Source: Candidatus Electronema nielsenii
GTDB taxonomy: Bacteria; Desulfobacterota; Desulfobulbia; Desulfobulbales; Desulfobulbaceae
DNA: 6,424 nucleotides
NCBI GenBank assembly: GCA_026122915.1
Contig: JAGIXO010000096.1
Span: 1-6,424, forward strand
Reading direction: 5' to 3'
Each line of letters starts with the position of its first letter. Position 1 is the first letter of the stretch. Shown one piece after another: positions 1 to 5,919 of the stretch. Below the pieces are notes generated by a model, which saw only the letters and a program-made list of their open reading frames with translations, did no database searches and was not told the DNA's origin. The translations under genes were made by a program, and so were the position numbers.

Positions 1-2
1 CC

Positions 3-224
3 ACCAGCATTGACGCGCTGGCAATCGGTCTCAGCTTATCCATGCTGGAAGTAACCATTTGGTATCCTGCGGCGATGATCGGCATTATCACCGCCCTGCT
101 TTCCGCACTTGCCATCATGATCGGAAAGAAGGTGGGAACAAAGGCAGGTAAACGGATGGAGATATTCGGTGGCGTGATTCTGGTGGTTATTGGAACACGT
201 ATTTTGATTACACATCTGCTTTGA
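3..224 (+). CDS. mntP: Manganese efflux pump MntP, C-terminal part (gene enters from the left edge)
   Basis: This is the last 73 residues of an inner-membrane Mn(II) exporter of the MntP (YebN) family, which protects cells from manganese excess. The frame is open from base 3 with no start, so the 5' end lies outside the window. Seen: an opening TSIDALAIG motif, which carries the acidic residue typical of the second MntP repeat and important for transport in this family. Two further hydrophobic spans follow, separated by a basic loop (GKKVGTKAGKRMEIFGG). The protein ends at ITHLL, the usual family C-terminus. The stop TGA (222-224) overlaps a possible TTG start of the next gene (221), so the two are probably co-transcribed. 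Many mntP genes are controlled by a Mn-sensing riboswitch or MntR, but that region is not visible here. The family call is strong despite truncation. Confidence 0.9.
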   Translation, partial: TSIDALAIGLSLSMLEVTIWYPAAMIGIITALLSALAIMIGKKVGTKAGKRMEIFGGVILVVIGTRILITHLL

Positions 225-232
225 AGCCCACC

Positions 233-1408
233 ATGATCACTATCGGCATTGAACAGCTCATTTCTGATCCACCGCCTTTCCTTGCCGGAAAGCGGTTAGC
301 TTTACTCTGTAATCAGGCATCAACAGACAGGCAGTTCCGTCATAGCCGCGATTTGCTGATGCAGGCTTTTCCTAATCAGCTTGTTTGCCTCTTCTCACCG
401 CAGCACGGCTTCTTCAGTGAGAAGCAGGACAATATGATTGAGTCCGGGCATGGTCGGGATGCTGCCACGGGCTTGTCGGTCTTCTCCCTCTATGGAGAAA
501 CACGCGAGCCAACCGCAGCGATGTTTGAAGGCTTTGACATCCTGTTGATTGACCTGCAAGATGTGGGTACGCGGGTCTATACCTTTGTCTGGACAGTCGT
601 GCATTGCCTCCGACGGGCGGCGGCGACAGGGAAAAAGGTGGTTGTCCTCGACCGACCAAATCCAGTCGGCGGGCAGCTGATTGAGGGCAACCTACTCAAG
701 CCAGAGCTGCGCTCCTTTGTTGGTCTGTATGAGATTCCCATGCGCCACGGCCTGACGATGGGCGAGCTGGCCTTGCTCTGCAACCGCGAACTGGGTATTC
801 ACGCTGATCTCGATGTGGTGCGAATGGGTGGTTGGACGCGAGAGATGTTCTTTGCTGACACCGGCTTTCCTTGGGTCTTCCCCTCGCCCAATATGCCCAC
901 GCCCTTGACTGCGCTGGTTTATCCCGGCCAAGTGATCTGGGAAGGCACCAACATTTCTGAAGGACGCGGCACCACGCTGCCATTTGAGCTGGTTGGTGCG
1001 CCGTTTATCAAGCCGCAGCAGGTGCTGGAACATCTTAGCAATACGGCTTTGCCCGGCTGTGTGCTTCGCCCGTTAGTCTTTGAGCCAACCTCTGGTAAAT
1101 GGGCTGGTCATGCCTGCGCAGGCTTTCATATCCATGTCACAGAGCCGCGCTGCTTCCTCTCGTACCGGCTCAGTCTTGCCCTGCTGGAGGCCTTCCTTCA
1201 CCTCTACCCGCATGACTTTGCTTGGAAACAGCCTCCTTACGAATACGAATATGAGAAGCTGCCCATCGATCTTATCCTCGGCGATCAGCGTGTGCGTGAG
1301 GCTTTGGAGCAAGGCGCAAACATTGTCGAGCTGGAGCGGACTTGGCAGGAGGAATTGGCTGCCTTCGAGGAGCGGAGGCAGACCGCTTTCCTTTACCCTG
1401 AGCGATAG
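233..1408 (+). CDS. DUF1343 / NamZ-like exo-beta-N-acetylmuramidase family protein
   Basis: A 391-residue, full-length member of the DUF1343 (YbbC) family. Bacillus subtilis NamZ, which removes terminal N-acetylmuramic acid from peptidoglycan fragments, founded this glycosidase family (GH171). Conserved blocks in order (numbered from the ATG at 233): NQAS (27-30), SPQHGF (55-60), IDLQDVGTR (106-114), LDRPNP (139-144), RHGLT (171-175), SPNMPT (218-223), EGTNISEGRGTT (237-248) and FELVGAP (251-257). The first 20 residues contain no hydrophobic signal segment, so the protein looks cytoplasmic, which suggests a recycling role. I prefer ATG 233 because GAAG (223-226) lies 6 bases upstream and homologues start close to this point. 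A TTG at 221, overlapping the mntP stop as TTGA, is the alternative. The substrate is inferred from the family only. There is no clear terminator after the stop. Confidence 0.88.
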   Translation: MITIGIEQLISDPPPFLAGKRLALLCNQASTDRQFRHSRDLLMQAFPNQLVCLFSPQHGFFSEKQDNMIESGHGRDAATGLSVFSLYGETREPTAAMFEGFDILLIDLQDVGTRVYTFVWTVVHCLRRAAATGKKVVVLDRPNPVGGQLIEGNLLKPELRSFVGLYEIPMRHGLTMGELALLCNRELGIHADLDVVRMGGWTREMFFADTGFPWVFPSPNMPTPLTALVYPGQVIWEGTNISEGRGTTLPFELVGAPFIKPQQVLEHLSNTALPGCVLRPLVFEPTSGKWAGHACAGFHIHVTEPRCFLSYRLSLALLEAFLHLYPHDFAWKQPPYEYEYEKLPIDLILGDQRVREALEQGANIVELERTWQEELAAFEERRQTAFLYPER

Positions 1409-1438
1409 CTGCGCTATTCTGCTGGATAAGAAGCAGGC

Positions 1439-1467
1439 TTGACAAAGGGATAAAAAACGGACATGAT
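1439..1467 (+). promoter_or_regulatory. Predicted sigma70-type promoter of the restriction-modification operon
   Basis: A perfect -35 hexamer TTGACA (1439-1444) is followed after exactly 17 bases by CATGAT (1462-1467), which matches 4 of 6 positions of TATAAT. Transcription would begin near 1474, leaving a leader of about 30 bases before the methyltransferase ATG at 1507. No other hexamer pair in 1409-1497 is as good. Activity is inferred from sequence alone. Confidence 0.6.
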
Positions 1468-1471
1468 GCCC
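1459..1471. promoter_or_regulatory. Candidate methyltransferase operator: 13-base palindrome over the -10 box
   Basis: GGACATGATGCCC is an inverted repeat centred on G1465. GG pairs with CC and CAT with ATG; only A1461/C1469 break the symmetry, so 5 of 6 arm positions pair. It covers the whole predicted -10 hexamer, so a bound protein would block RNA polymerase. From memory, the operator bound by the SsoII-type methyltransferases has the form GGACA-N3-TGTCC; this site reads GGACA-N3-TGCCC. The obvious ligand is the helix-turn-helix at the start of the downstream methyltransferase. Binding is inferred. Confidence 0.5.
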
Positions 1472-1491
1472 TTAAATAATCCCTACAGCTC

Positions 1492-1497
1492 AAAGGA
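1492..1497 (+). promoter_or_regulatory. Ribosome binding site that decides the methyltransferase start
   Basis: AAAGGA (1492-1497) touches the first ATG (1498) directly, leaving no spacer, but lies 9 bases before the second in-frame ATG (1507). Initiation at 1507 is therefore more plausible, shortening the protein by three residues. Confidence 0.6.
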
Positions 1498-1506
1498 ATG
1501 GTTCAA

Positions 1507-2784
1507 ATGAACTCTCTCAACCTGCTTCAACTTGCCAGAAATCGTTACACGCAGAAACAACTCGCTGACATTCTTGAAGTTGATGTGAGAACTATTCGGC
1601 GGTGGGAAGTAAGAGAAAACGAGCCTCCCACATACCTTACTGATGCCATCAGACAGAGAATACTTCCGCTTATTTTCCATAAAAACAGTGAGAATCTTCA
1701 ATTCAGATTCATTGATTTGTTCGCAGGAATCGGCGGTATTAGAATGGCTTTTGAAGAACATGGTGGACAATGTGTATTCACCAGCGAATGGAATAAATTT
1801 GCACAGAAAACGTATCTTGCAAACTTTCCTGATTCTTCAAACCATATCTTTATTGGTGATATCACAGGGGCGGACGAAAAAGATATTCCAGATCATGATG
1901 TTTTGCTTGCAGGTTTTCCATGTCAACCATTTAGCATTGCTGGTGTTTCAAAAAAGAATGCTTTAGGTCGCCCTCATGGATTTGAATGTACAACTCAAGG
2001 GACGCTTTTTTTTGATGTTGCACGAATAATTGCCGAGAAAAAGCCAAAAGTATTTTTGCTTGAAAATGTAAAAAATCTTTTGTCTCATGACAAAGGGAAT
2101 ACGTTTAATGTTATTTTACAAACTCTACGTGATGAGCTTGGTTATAATGTTCATTATAAAATAATTGACGGACAGCATTTTGTTCCTCAGCATCGGGAAC
2201 GCATCTTGATTGCAGGATTCAAGGAGAAGACAGCATTTTCTTGGGATGATTTACGGCTTCCTGAAAAAGGCTCTGTCAGACTTTCTACAATTCTTCATCC
2301 ACAGGACGGGAGCGAGCAGGCTGAAGAACCATATACAACAGGAGAATTGGCAAAGATAAATAATAAATACAAGCTAACTCCAAAACTGTGGGAGTATTTA
2401 CAGGCGTATGCCGAAAAACATAAAGCAGCTGGAAATGGTTTTGGTTTTGGATTAGTCGATGGCACAAGCATTGCGCGTACCTTGTCGGCGCGATATTACA
2501 AAGATGGTTCAGAGATACTTGTATCTCAAGGTAAAAAAAAACGTCCGAGAAGGCTTACGCCAAGAGAATGCGCACGGTTAATGGGATTTTCTGATAGCTT
2601 CGTTATTCCTGTAAGCGACACTCAAGCGTATCGTCAATTTGGCAATAGTGTTGTTGTGCCTGTAATAAAAGAAGTTGCCCGTATCATGATGCCGCATATT
2701 ATGCGGTCGATTGAGAATGGAATGGCAAAAAAAGATACGAGCAGAACATTTCAGTCTATCGGCATCATGGAGGGTCGCAAGTGA
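1507..2784 (+). CDS. dcm: Dcm/EcoRII-type DNA (cytosine-5) methyltransferase with N-terminal helix-turn-helix
   Basis: This 425-residue enzyme transfers a methyl group from S-adenosylmethionine to cytosine C5 and protects host DNA from the adjacent endonuclease. Residues 14-41 form an XRE-like helix-turn-helix (TQKQLADIL, then VRTIRRWE). The catalytic domain follows: motif I FIDLFAGIGG (68-77), motif IV GFPCQPF (136-142, catalytic Cys139), motif VI ENV (186-188), motif VIII QHRER (228-232), a target-recognition region (about 285-345), motif IX RRLTPRECARLMGF (348-361) and motif X QAYRQFGNSVVVPV (373-386). Much of it, including LSARYYKDGSEIL in the recognition region, reads closely like E. coli Dcm, so CCWGG is the predicted target. 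The N-terminus differs from Dcm and resembles regulatory methyltransferases such as M.SsoII. The gene is AT-rich compared with its flanks, which suggests transfer. An ATG at 1498 is the alternative start. Confidence 0.93.
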   Translation: MNSLNLLQLARNRYTQKQLADILEVDVRTIRRWEVRENEPPTYLTDAIRQRILPLIFHKNSENLQFRFIDLFAGIGGIRMAFEEHGGQCVFTSEWNKFAQKTYLANFPDSSNHIFIGDITGADEKDIPDHDVLLAGFPCQPFSIAGVSKKNALGRPHGFECTTQGTLFFDVARIIAEKKPKVFLLENVKNLLSHDKGNTFNVILQTLRDELGYNVHYKIIDGQHFVPQHRERILIAGFKEKTAFSWDDLRLPEKGSVRLSTILHPQDGSEQAEEPYTTGELAKINNKYKLTPKLWEYLQAYAEKHKAAGNGFGFGLVDGTSIARTLSARYYKDGSEILVSQGKKKRPRRLTPRECARLMGFSDSFVIPVSDTQAYRQFGNSVVVPVIKEVARIMMPHIMRSIENGMAKKDTSRTFQSIGIMEGRK

Positions 2785-4010
2785 AGAAAGGTTATTTATC
2801 TCAGTATTTCAATGGGGTTGCTGCCAAGCGTTTAAGTGCAGTTGAAGCGAACATTCTTAGGTCGAATCAACACGAATTTAATGGAACAAAAGGAATAAAA
2901 AATATTTTAGGAGAATCGGAAGGTAAAGTATATTACAAAACAAAATTTATTTATCTTTCAGATTACGATGATGAGCCGATCGCAGAAGAAGGTTCATTGA
3001 CTTGGTATGATACAAGGTATAAAAATATCAATCGCTCTGCGGAGTATCGACTGTATTTTCCAGACAATCGCGTTTCTCAGTGCGCCAATGAAAAGGATAT
3101 TCTCGTCATCGCAAAACGGCCAGATGATACATTGCTTGCAATAGTTGCTGAGGCTGAAACCACAATTGCGCAGCAAATTCTCTGGCTTTTTGGCTTTTCC
3201 GATCTAACCCATCCGGGATTTTCTGGCCGCGAAGAACTTGAAACTGAGCAGGATCGAGTACAATTTGCATCAAGATTAATTTTGGAGAGTATTGGAATTC
3301 CAGTTGAAGAGACTGAAGAGTCTTTCTTGGAAAAAATGCTGGGTAAATTTAATGATAAATTTCCAAATACAAAAATATTTTCAGAATACGCCAGATCAAC
3401 TCTCCCTGACGTAAAAATACATAATGAGAATGATGCTGATGCAGTGCTTATGGCGTGGATGGAAAGAGAAGAAATACTATTCAAAACAATGGAAAAACAT
3501 ATCATCGGAGAAAGACTCTCGCTGGGATTTGCAGGCGATGTTGATGGATTTATCAAATTTTCGTTATCTGTCCAGAATCGCAGAAAAATCAGAGTTGGGC
3601 TTGCGCTTGAAAATCATCTTGAAAAGATATTTCATGAGTACGGTATTCGATACAGTCGCAATCCAATTACAGAGAACAAATCAAAACCAGACTTTACTTT
3701 TCCGGGAAAAAAAGAATACCACGACGCATCTTTCAGTAAGCTCAACCTTACTATGCTTGGAGTGAAATCTTCATGCAAAGACAGATGGAGACAGGTATTG
3801 TCTGAAGCAACTCGTGTCGATAAAAAGCATCTCTTGACGCTTGAGGCGGCGATTAGCAAAAATCAAACCGATGAAATGGCATCGAAAAATCTTCATCTCA
3901 TCTTGCCATCAAAACTACATCAGTCGTATTTACCTGAACAGCGAAATTGGTTGATGAGTGTCTCCAATTTCGTGCAGCATCTTCTTGAACAACAGCGAAG
4001 TCTTTGTTAA
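2781..4010 (+). CDS. Type II restriction endonuclease with EcoRII-C catalytic domain
   Basis: A 409-residue endonuclease partner of the methyltransferase, predicted to cut unmethylated CCWGG. The C-terminal half (about 260-405) matches EcoRII: SVQNRRK (263-269), Glu277 in LALENHLE, PDF with Asp304, YHD (313-315), and GVKSSCKDRWRQ with Lys329 and Lys333. These are the acidic and lysine residues of the PD-(D/E)xK site, all present. The N-terminal half (1-175) is only faintly like the EcoRII effector domain: KRLSA (16-20), a following His31, and WYDTR (75-79) against YYNSR in EcoRII. It may be a divergent B3-like DNA-binding domain. The GTG start overlaps the methyltransferase stop as GTGA, with a strong GGAGG (2769-2773) 7 bases upstream, so translation is coupled. 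The gene is AT-rich. The enzyme class is well supported, but the role of the N-terminal half is inferred. Confidence 0.9.
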   Translation: MKKGYLSQYFNGVAAKRLSAVEANILRSNQHEFNGTKGIKNILGESEGKVYYKTKFIYLSDYDDEPIAEEGSLTWYDTRYKNINRSAEYRLYFPDNRVSQCANEKDILVIAKRPDDTLLAIVAEAETTIAQQILWLFGFSDLTHPGFSGREELETEQDRVQFASRLILESIGIPVEETEESFLEKMLGKFNDKFPNTKIFSEYARSTLPDVKIHNENDADAVLMAWMEREEILFKTMEKHIIGERLSLGFAGDVDGFIKFSLSVQNRRKIRVGLALENHLEKIFHEYGIRYSRNPITENKSKPDFTFPGKKEYHDASFSKLNLTMLGVKSSCKDRWRQVLSEATRVDKKHLLTLEAAISKNQTDEMASKNLHLILPSKLHQSYLPEQRNWLMSVSNFVQHLLEQQRSLC

Positions 4011-4014
4011 TGCC

Positions 4015-4599
4015 ATGAACTTCAAAGGCATTAATCATCTTGCATTAGTGACGGGCGACATGGAGGCCACCATCCGCTTCTGGCGCGACCTGCTGGGAAT
4101 GCGCCTGATCAGCGGCTTTGGTGAGGCTGGGTTCCGTCATTATTCCTTTGAGATTGATGCGAAAACTTCCTTGAGTTTCTTTGAGTGGGACGGCGCACAG
4201 CCCGTGGAGCGGAAACTGCATGGTCGCCCGGTCTCTGGGCCTATCATTTTTGACCACCTTGCCTTCACGTTGGATTCCGCCGATGCGGTGTGGATGCTAA
4301 AAGACCAACTTGAGGCAGCAGGCTTTCCCTGCTCGGACCTGATCGACCACGGCAGCTTTCATGCCATTTACTCCTTTGATCCCAACGGCATCCCTCTCGA
4401 ATTTTGCTGCGCGACAGAGGGGCAAGACATCCATCATGAGCCTGCCCTGCATGATACTAACCCGCTCCCAGCGGCGTTAGAAGGTGCGGAGCCGCAGCCG
4501 GGCAAATGGCCGGAGGTCACAAAGCCGACCCCAGCGACCGAACGACACGTGAGAGCTGGGGACAGCAGCGGCTTCTTTCAGAAATGGGCAGAACAGTAA
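4015..4599 (+). CDS. VOC (glyoxalase/dioxygenase fold) family protein
   Basis: A 194-residue vicinal-oxygen-chelate protein. Residues 4-132 carry the paired beta-alpha-beta-beta-beta modules, opening with INHLALVTGDMEATIRFWRDLLGM. Likely metal ligands are His8, Glu57, His81 and Glu129, an arrangement like the His-Glu-His-Glu set of E. coli glyoxalase I. The rest of the sequence is not glyoxalase-I-like enough to fix a substrate, so a lyase, dioxygenase or binding role is open. A Pro/Glu-rich tail (about 135-194) follows the fold and ends in FFQKWAEQ. I chose ATG 4015 because the family fold starts there; an upstream GTG (3958) would lie inside the endonuclease gene. There is no good Shine-Dalgarno, and the start is only 4 bases after the endonuclease TAA, so reinitiation or readthrough may drive it. 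GC-rich, unlike the cassette before it. Confidence 0.82.
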   Translation: MNFKGINHLALVTGDMEATIRFWRDLLGMRLISGFGEAGFRHYSFEIDAKTSLSFFEWDGAQPVERKLHGRPVSGPIIFDHLAFTLDSADAVWMLKDQLEAAGFPCSDLIDHGSFHAIYSFDPNGIPLEFCCATEGQDIHHEPALHDTNPLPAALEGAEPQPGKWPEVTKPTPATERHVRAGDSSGFFQKWAEQ

Positions 4600-4763
4600 G
4601 CGCAATCTGCCGCAAATTACCTCGTTGTTTTCAGTAGTCTTTCCCTTGTTTTTCGTGTAAAGAGAAACCAGTGCCTCTTGATGAGGCGGACAGCGATAGC
4701 CCTTGCAAGGTGCTGCTGCCGATGAGTCTATCTCAAAGTTATAACCAATCCAAGGAGCTGCTT
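4600..4763 (+). promoter_or_regulatory. Leader region upstream of the transhydrogenase gene
   Basis: This 164-base spacer contains no convincing gene; the open frame running back to GTG 4671 has no family match before ATG 4764. It holds a 5-bp hairpin GCCTC-TTGAT-GAGGC (4673-4687) and a perfect 10-base palindrome CCTTGCAAGG (4701-4710). CAGC (4691-4694) and GCTG (4712-4715) can pair around that palindrome. I find no clear -35/-10 pair and no known riboswitch consensus. AAGGAG (4752-4757) is the ribosome binding site of the next gene. The regulatory role is a guess. Confidence 0.25.
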
Positions 4764-5899
4764 ATGCAAATTGTGGTCATGAAGGAAACCCATCCGGGAG
4801 AACGACGGATTCCTCTGATTCCAGCCACAGCGGAAAAGTTGGTCAAGTTAGGCGCGGAGCTGATGATTGAATCAGGGCTGGGGCAGAGCTGCCGCTTTGA
4901 GGACGCGGACTACGAAAAGGCCGGTGCCGCTGTCGCCGTCTCGCGCCGCGAGCTGCTTCAGTCCGCCGACATGGTGCTCCGCCTGCGCAAGCCGCTTGCG
5001 GACGAAATCGAGCTGATGAAAAAAGGCTGCATCCATGTCAGCTACCTTGATCCCTTCAACGAGGCCGAGCTGGTGGAGCTGCTGCGCCGGGCGGGCATTT
5101 CCGCCGTGAGCTTGGAGATGATTCCCCGCAGCACGCTGGCGCAGAAGATGGACGTGCTCTCCTCGCAGGCAAACATCGCGGGCTATGCCACAGTGATTCT
5201 CGCCGCCGAGCAGCTCGACAAAATTTTCCCAATGATGACCACACCCGCAGGCACGATCAAACCGGCGCGAGTCTTTGTGATCGGCGTGGGCGTAGCTGGC
5301 TTGCAGGCCATTGCTACGGCCAAGCGGCTGGGCGCGGTGGTCGAGGCGTTCGACACCCGGCCTGTGGTCGAGGAGCAGGTCAAGTCGCTGGGCGCGAAGT
5401 TCGTGAAAATTGATCTCGGCGAGACCGGCCAGACCAAGGACGCTACGCCAAGGCACTCACGCCGGAGCAGCTGGCCTTGCAGAAAGAGGGCATGGCCAAG
5501 GCCTGCGCCCGCGCTGATGTGGTCATCACCACGGCCCAGCTCTTTGGCCGACCTGCGCCGCGCCTGATTGATCAGAAGATGCTGGCCGGAATGCGGCCCG
5601 GCTCAGTGGTGATTGACATGGCCGTGGAAGGCGGCGGCAACGTCAAAGGCTCAGAGCTGGACAAAGTCACCGAGATCAACGGAGTGCGGGTGCTTGGCTT
5701 TGGCAATCTACCGGGCCGCTTTGCCGAGACCGCCAGTCAGATGTATTCATCCAACCTCGGCAATTTCGTCGAGCACTTCTGGGATAAGAAGACCAAGGTC
5801 TTCAATCTCAACCGCAACGATGAGATCATGAAAGGCGCGTTGATTACCCATGACGGCGAGATTGTCAGCGAGATGTACAAAAGCATTGCCAATAAGTAA
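4764..5899 (+). pseudogene. pntA: NAD(P) transhydrogenase subunit alpha, part 1 (PntAA-type), broken by a one-base frameshift
   Basis: This gene encodes the cytosolic NAD(H)-binding domain I of proton-translocating transhydrogenase, which passes hydride between NAD(H) and NADP(H). Frame one gives 226 normal residues from ATG 4764, which has AAGGAG 6 bases upstream. Features are MKETHPGERR (6-15), the Arg122-Gln127-Asp130 set of the RQD loop, the Rossmann motif GVGVAG (174-179) and Asp197. After GETGQTKD the frame fails, adding 41 unrelated residues to a stop at 5567. The family sequence resumes one frame over (YAKALTPEQLALQ, from 5444) and runs to TAA 5897-5899. Restoring one G near 5442 (GACGC to GACGGC) gives a 378-residue protein of normal length. 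This is either a sequencing or assembly error or a real mutation; there is no slippery heptamer to suggest programmed shifting. No pntAB or pntB follows. Confidence 0.88.
5477..5899 (+). CDS. Downstream fragment of the frameshifted PntAA gene
   Basis: This is the 3' piece of the transhydrogenase alpha gene as an automatic gene caller would see it: 140 residues from TTG 5477, or 135 from ATG 5492. It carries the second half of the NAD-binding domain (ADVVITTAQLFGRPAP, GSVVIDMAVEGGGNV) and the family C-terminus. There is no well-spaced ribosome binding site: GAGGG ends one base before ATG 5492. It is probably not a separate gene but the continuation of the entry above. Confidence 0.5.
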   Translation: MQKEGMAKACARADVVITTAQLFGRPAPRLIDQKMLAGMRPGSVVIDMAVEGGGNVKGSELDKVTEINGVRVLGFGNLPGRFAETASQMYSSNLGNFVEHFWDKKTKVFNLNRNDEIMKGALITHDGEIVSEMYKSIANK

Positions 5900-5919
5900 G
5901 CAAAACACAGGAGATTCGT

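Noticed and set aside
1401..1436. Possible terminator after the DUF1343 gene (ATAGC-TGC-GCTAT or wobble pairing, then CTGCT/AGCAG)
   Set aside because: Both stems are only about 5 bp, one overlaps the stop codon, and no run of T follows.
3985..4013. Promoter for the VOC gene: TTGAAC, 17 bases, TAATGC
   Set aside because: The -10 hexamer matches only 2 of 6 positions, and transcription would start after the ATG.
1490..4030. TCAAAGG near 1490 and near 4022 as a target-site duplication
   Set aside because: Only seven bases are shared, and the second copy lies inside the VOC coding sequence.
1401..4700. AGCGATAGC present at both 1401-1409 and 4692-4700, as possible repeats around the cassette
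   Set aside because: Nine-base repeats are expected many times by chance in 6.4 kb, and the second copy lies past the VOC gene, not at the cassette border.
4671..4763. Longer N-terminus of the transhydrogenase from GTG 4671
   Set aside because: The family begins at MQIVVMKE; ATG 4764 has a well-spaced AAGGAG, and the upstream residues match nothing.
4872..5456. 194-codon open frame on the minus strand
   Set aside because: It is opposite the transhydrogenase gene in GC-rich DNA and has no recognisable motif or ribosome site.
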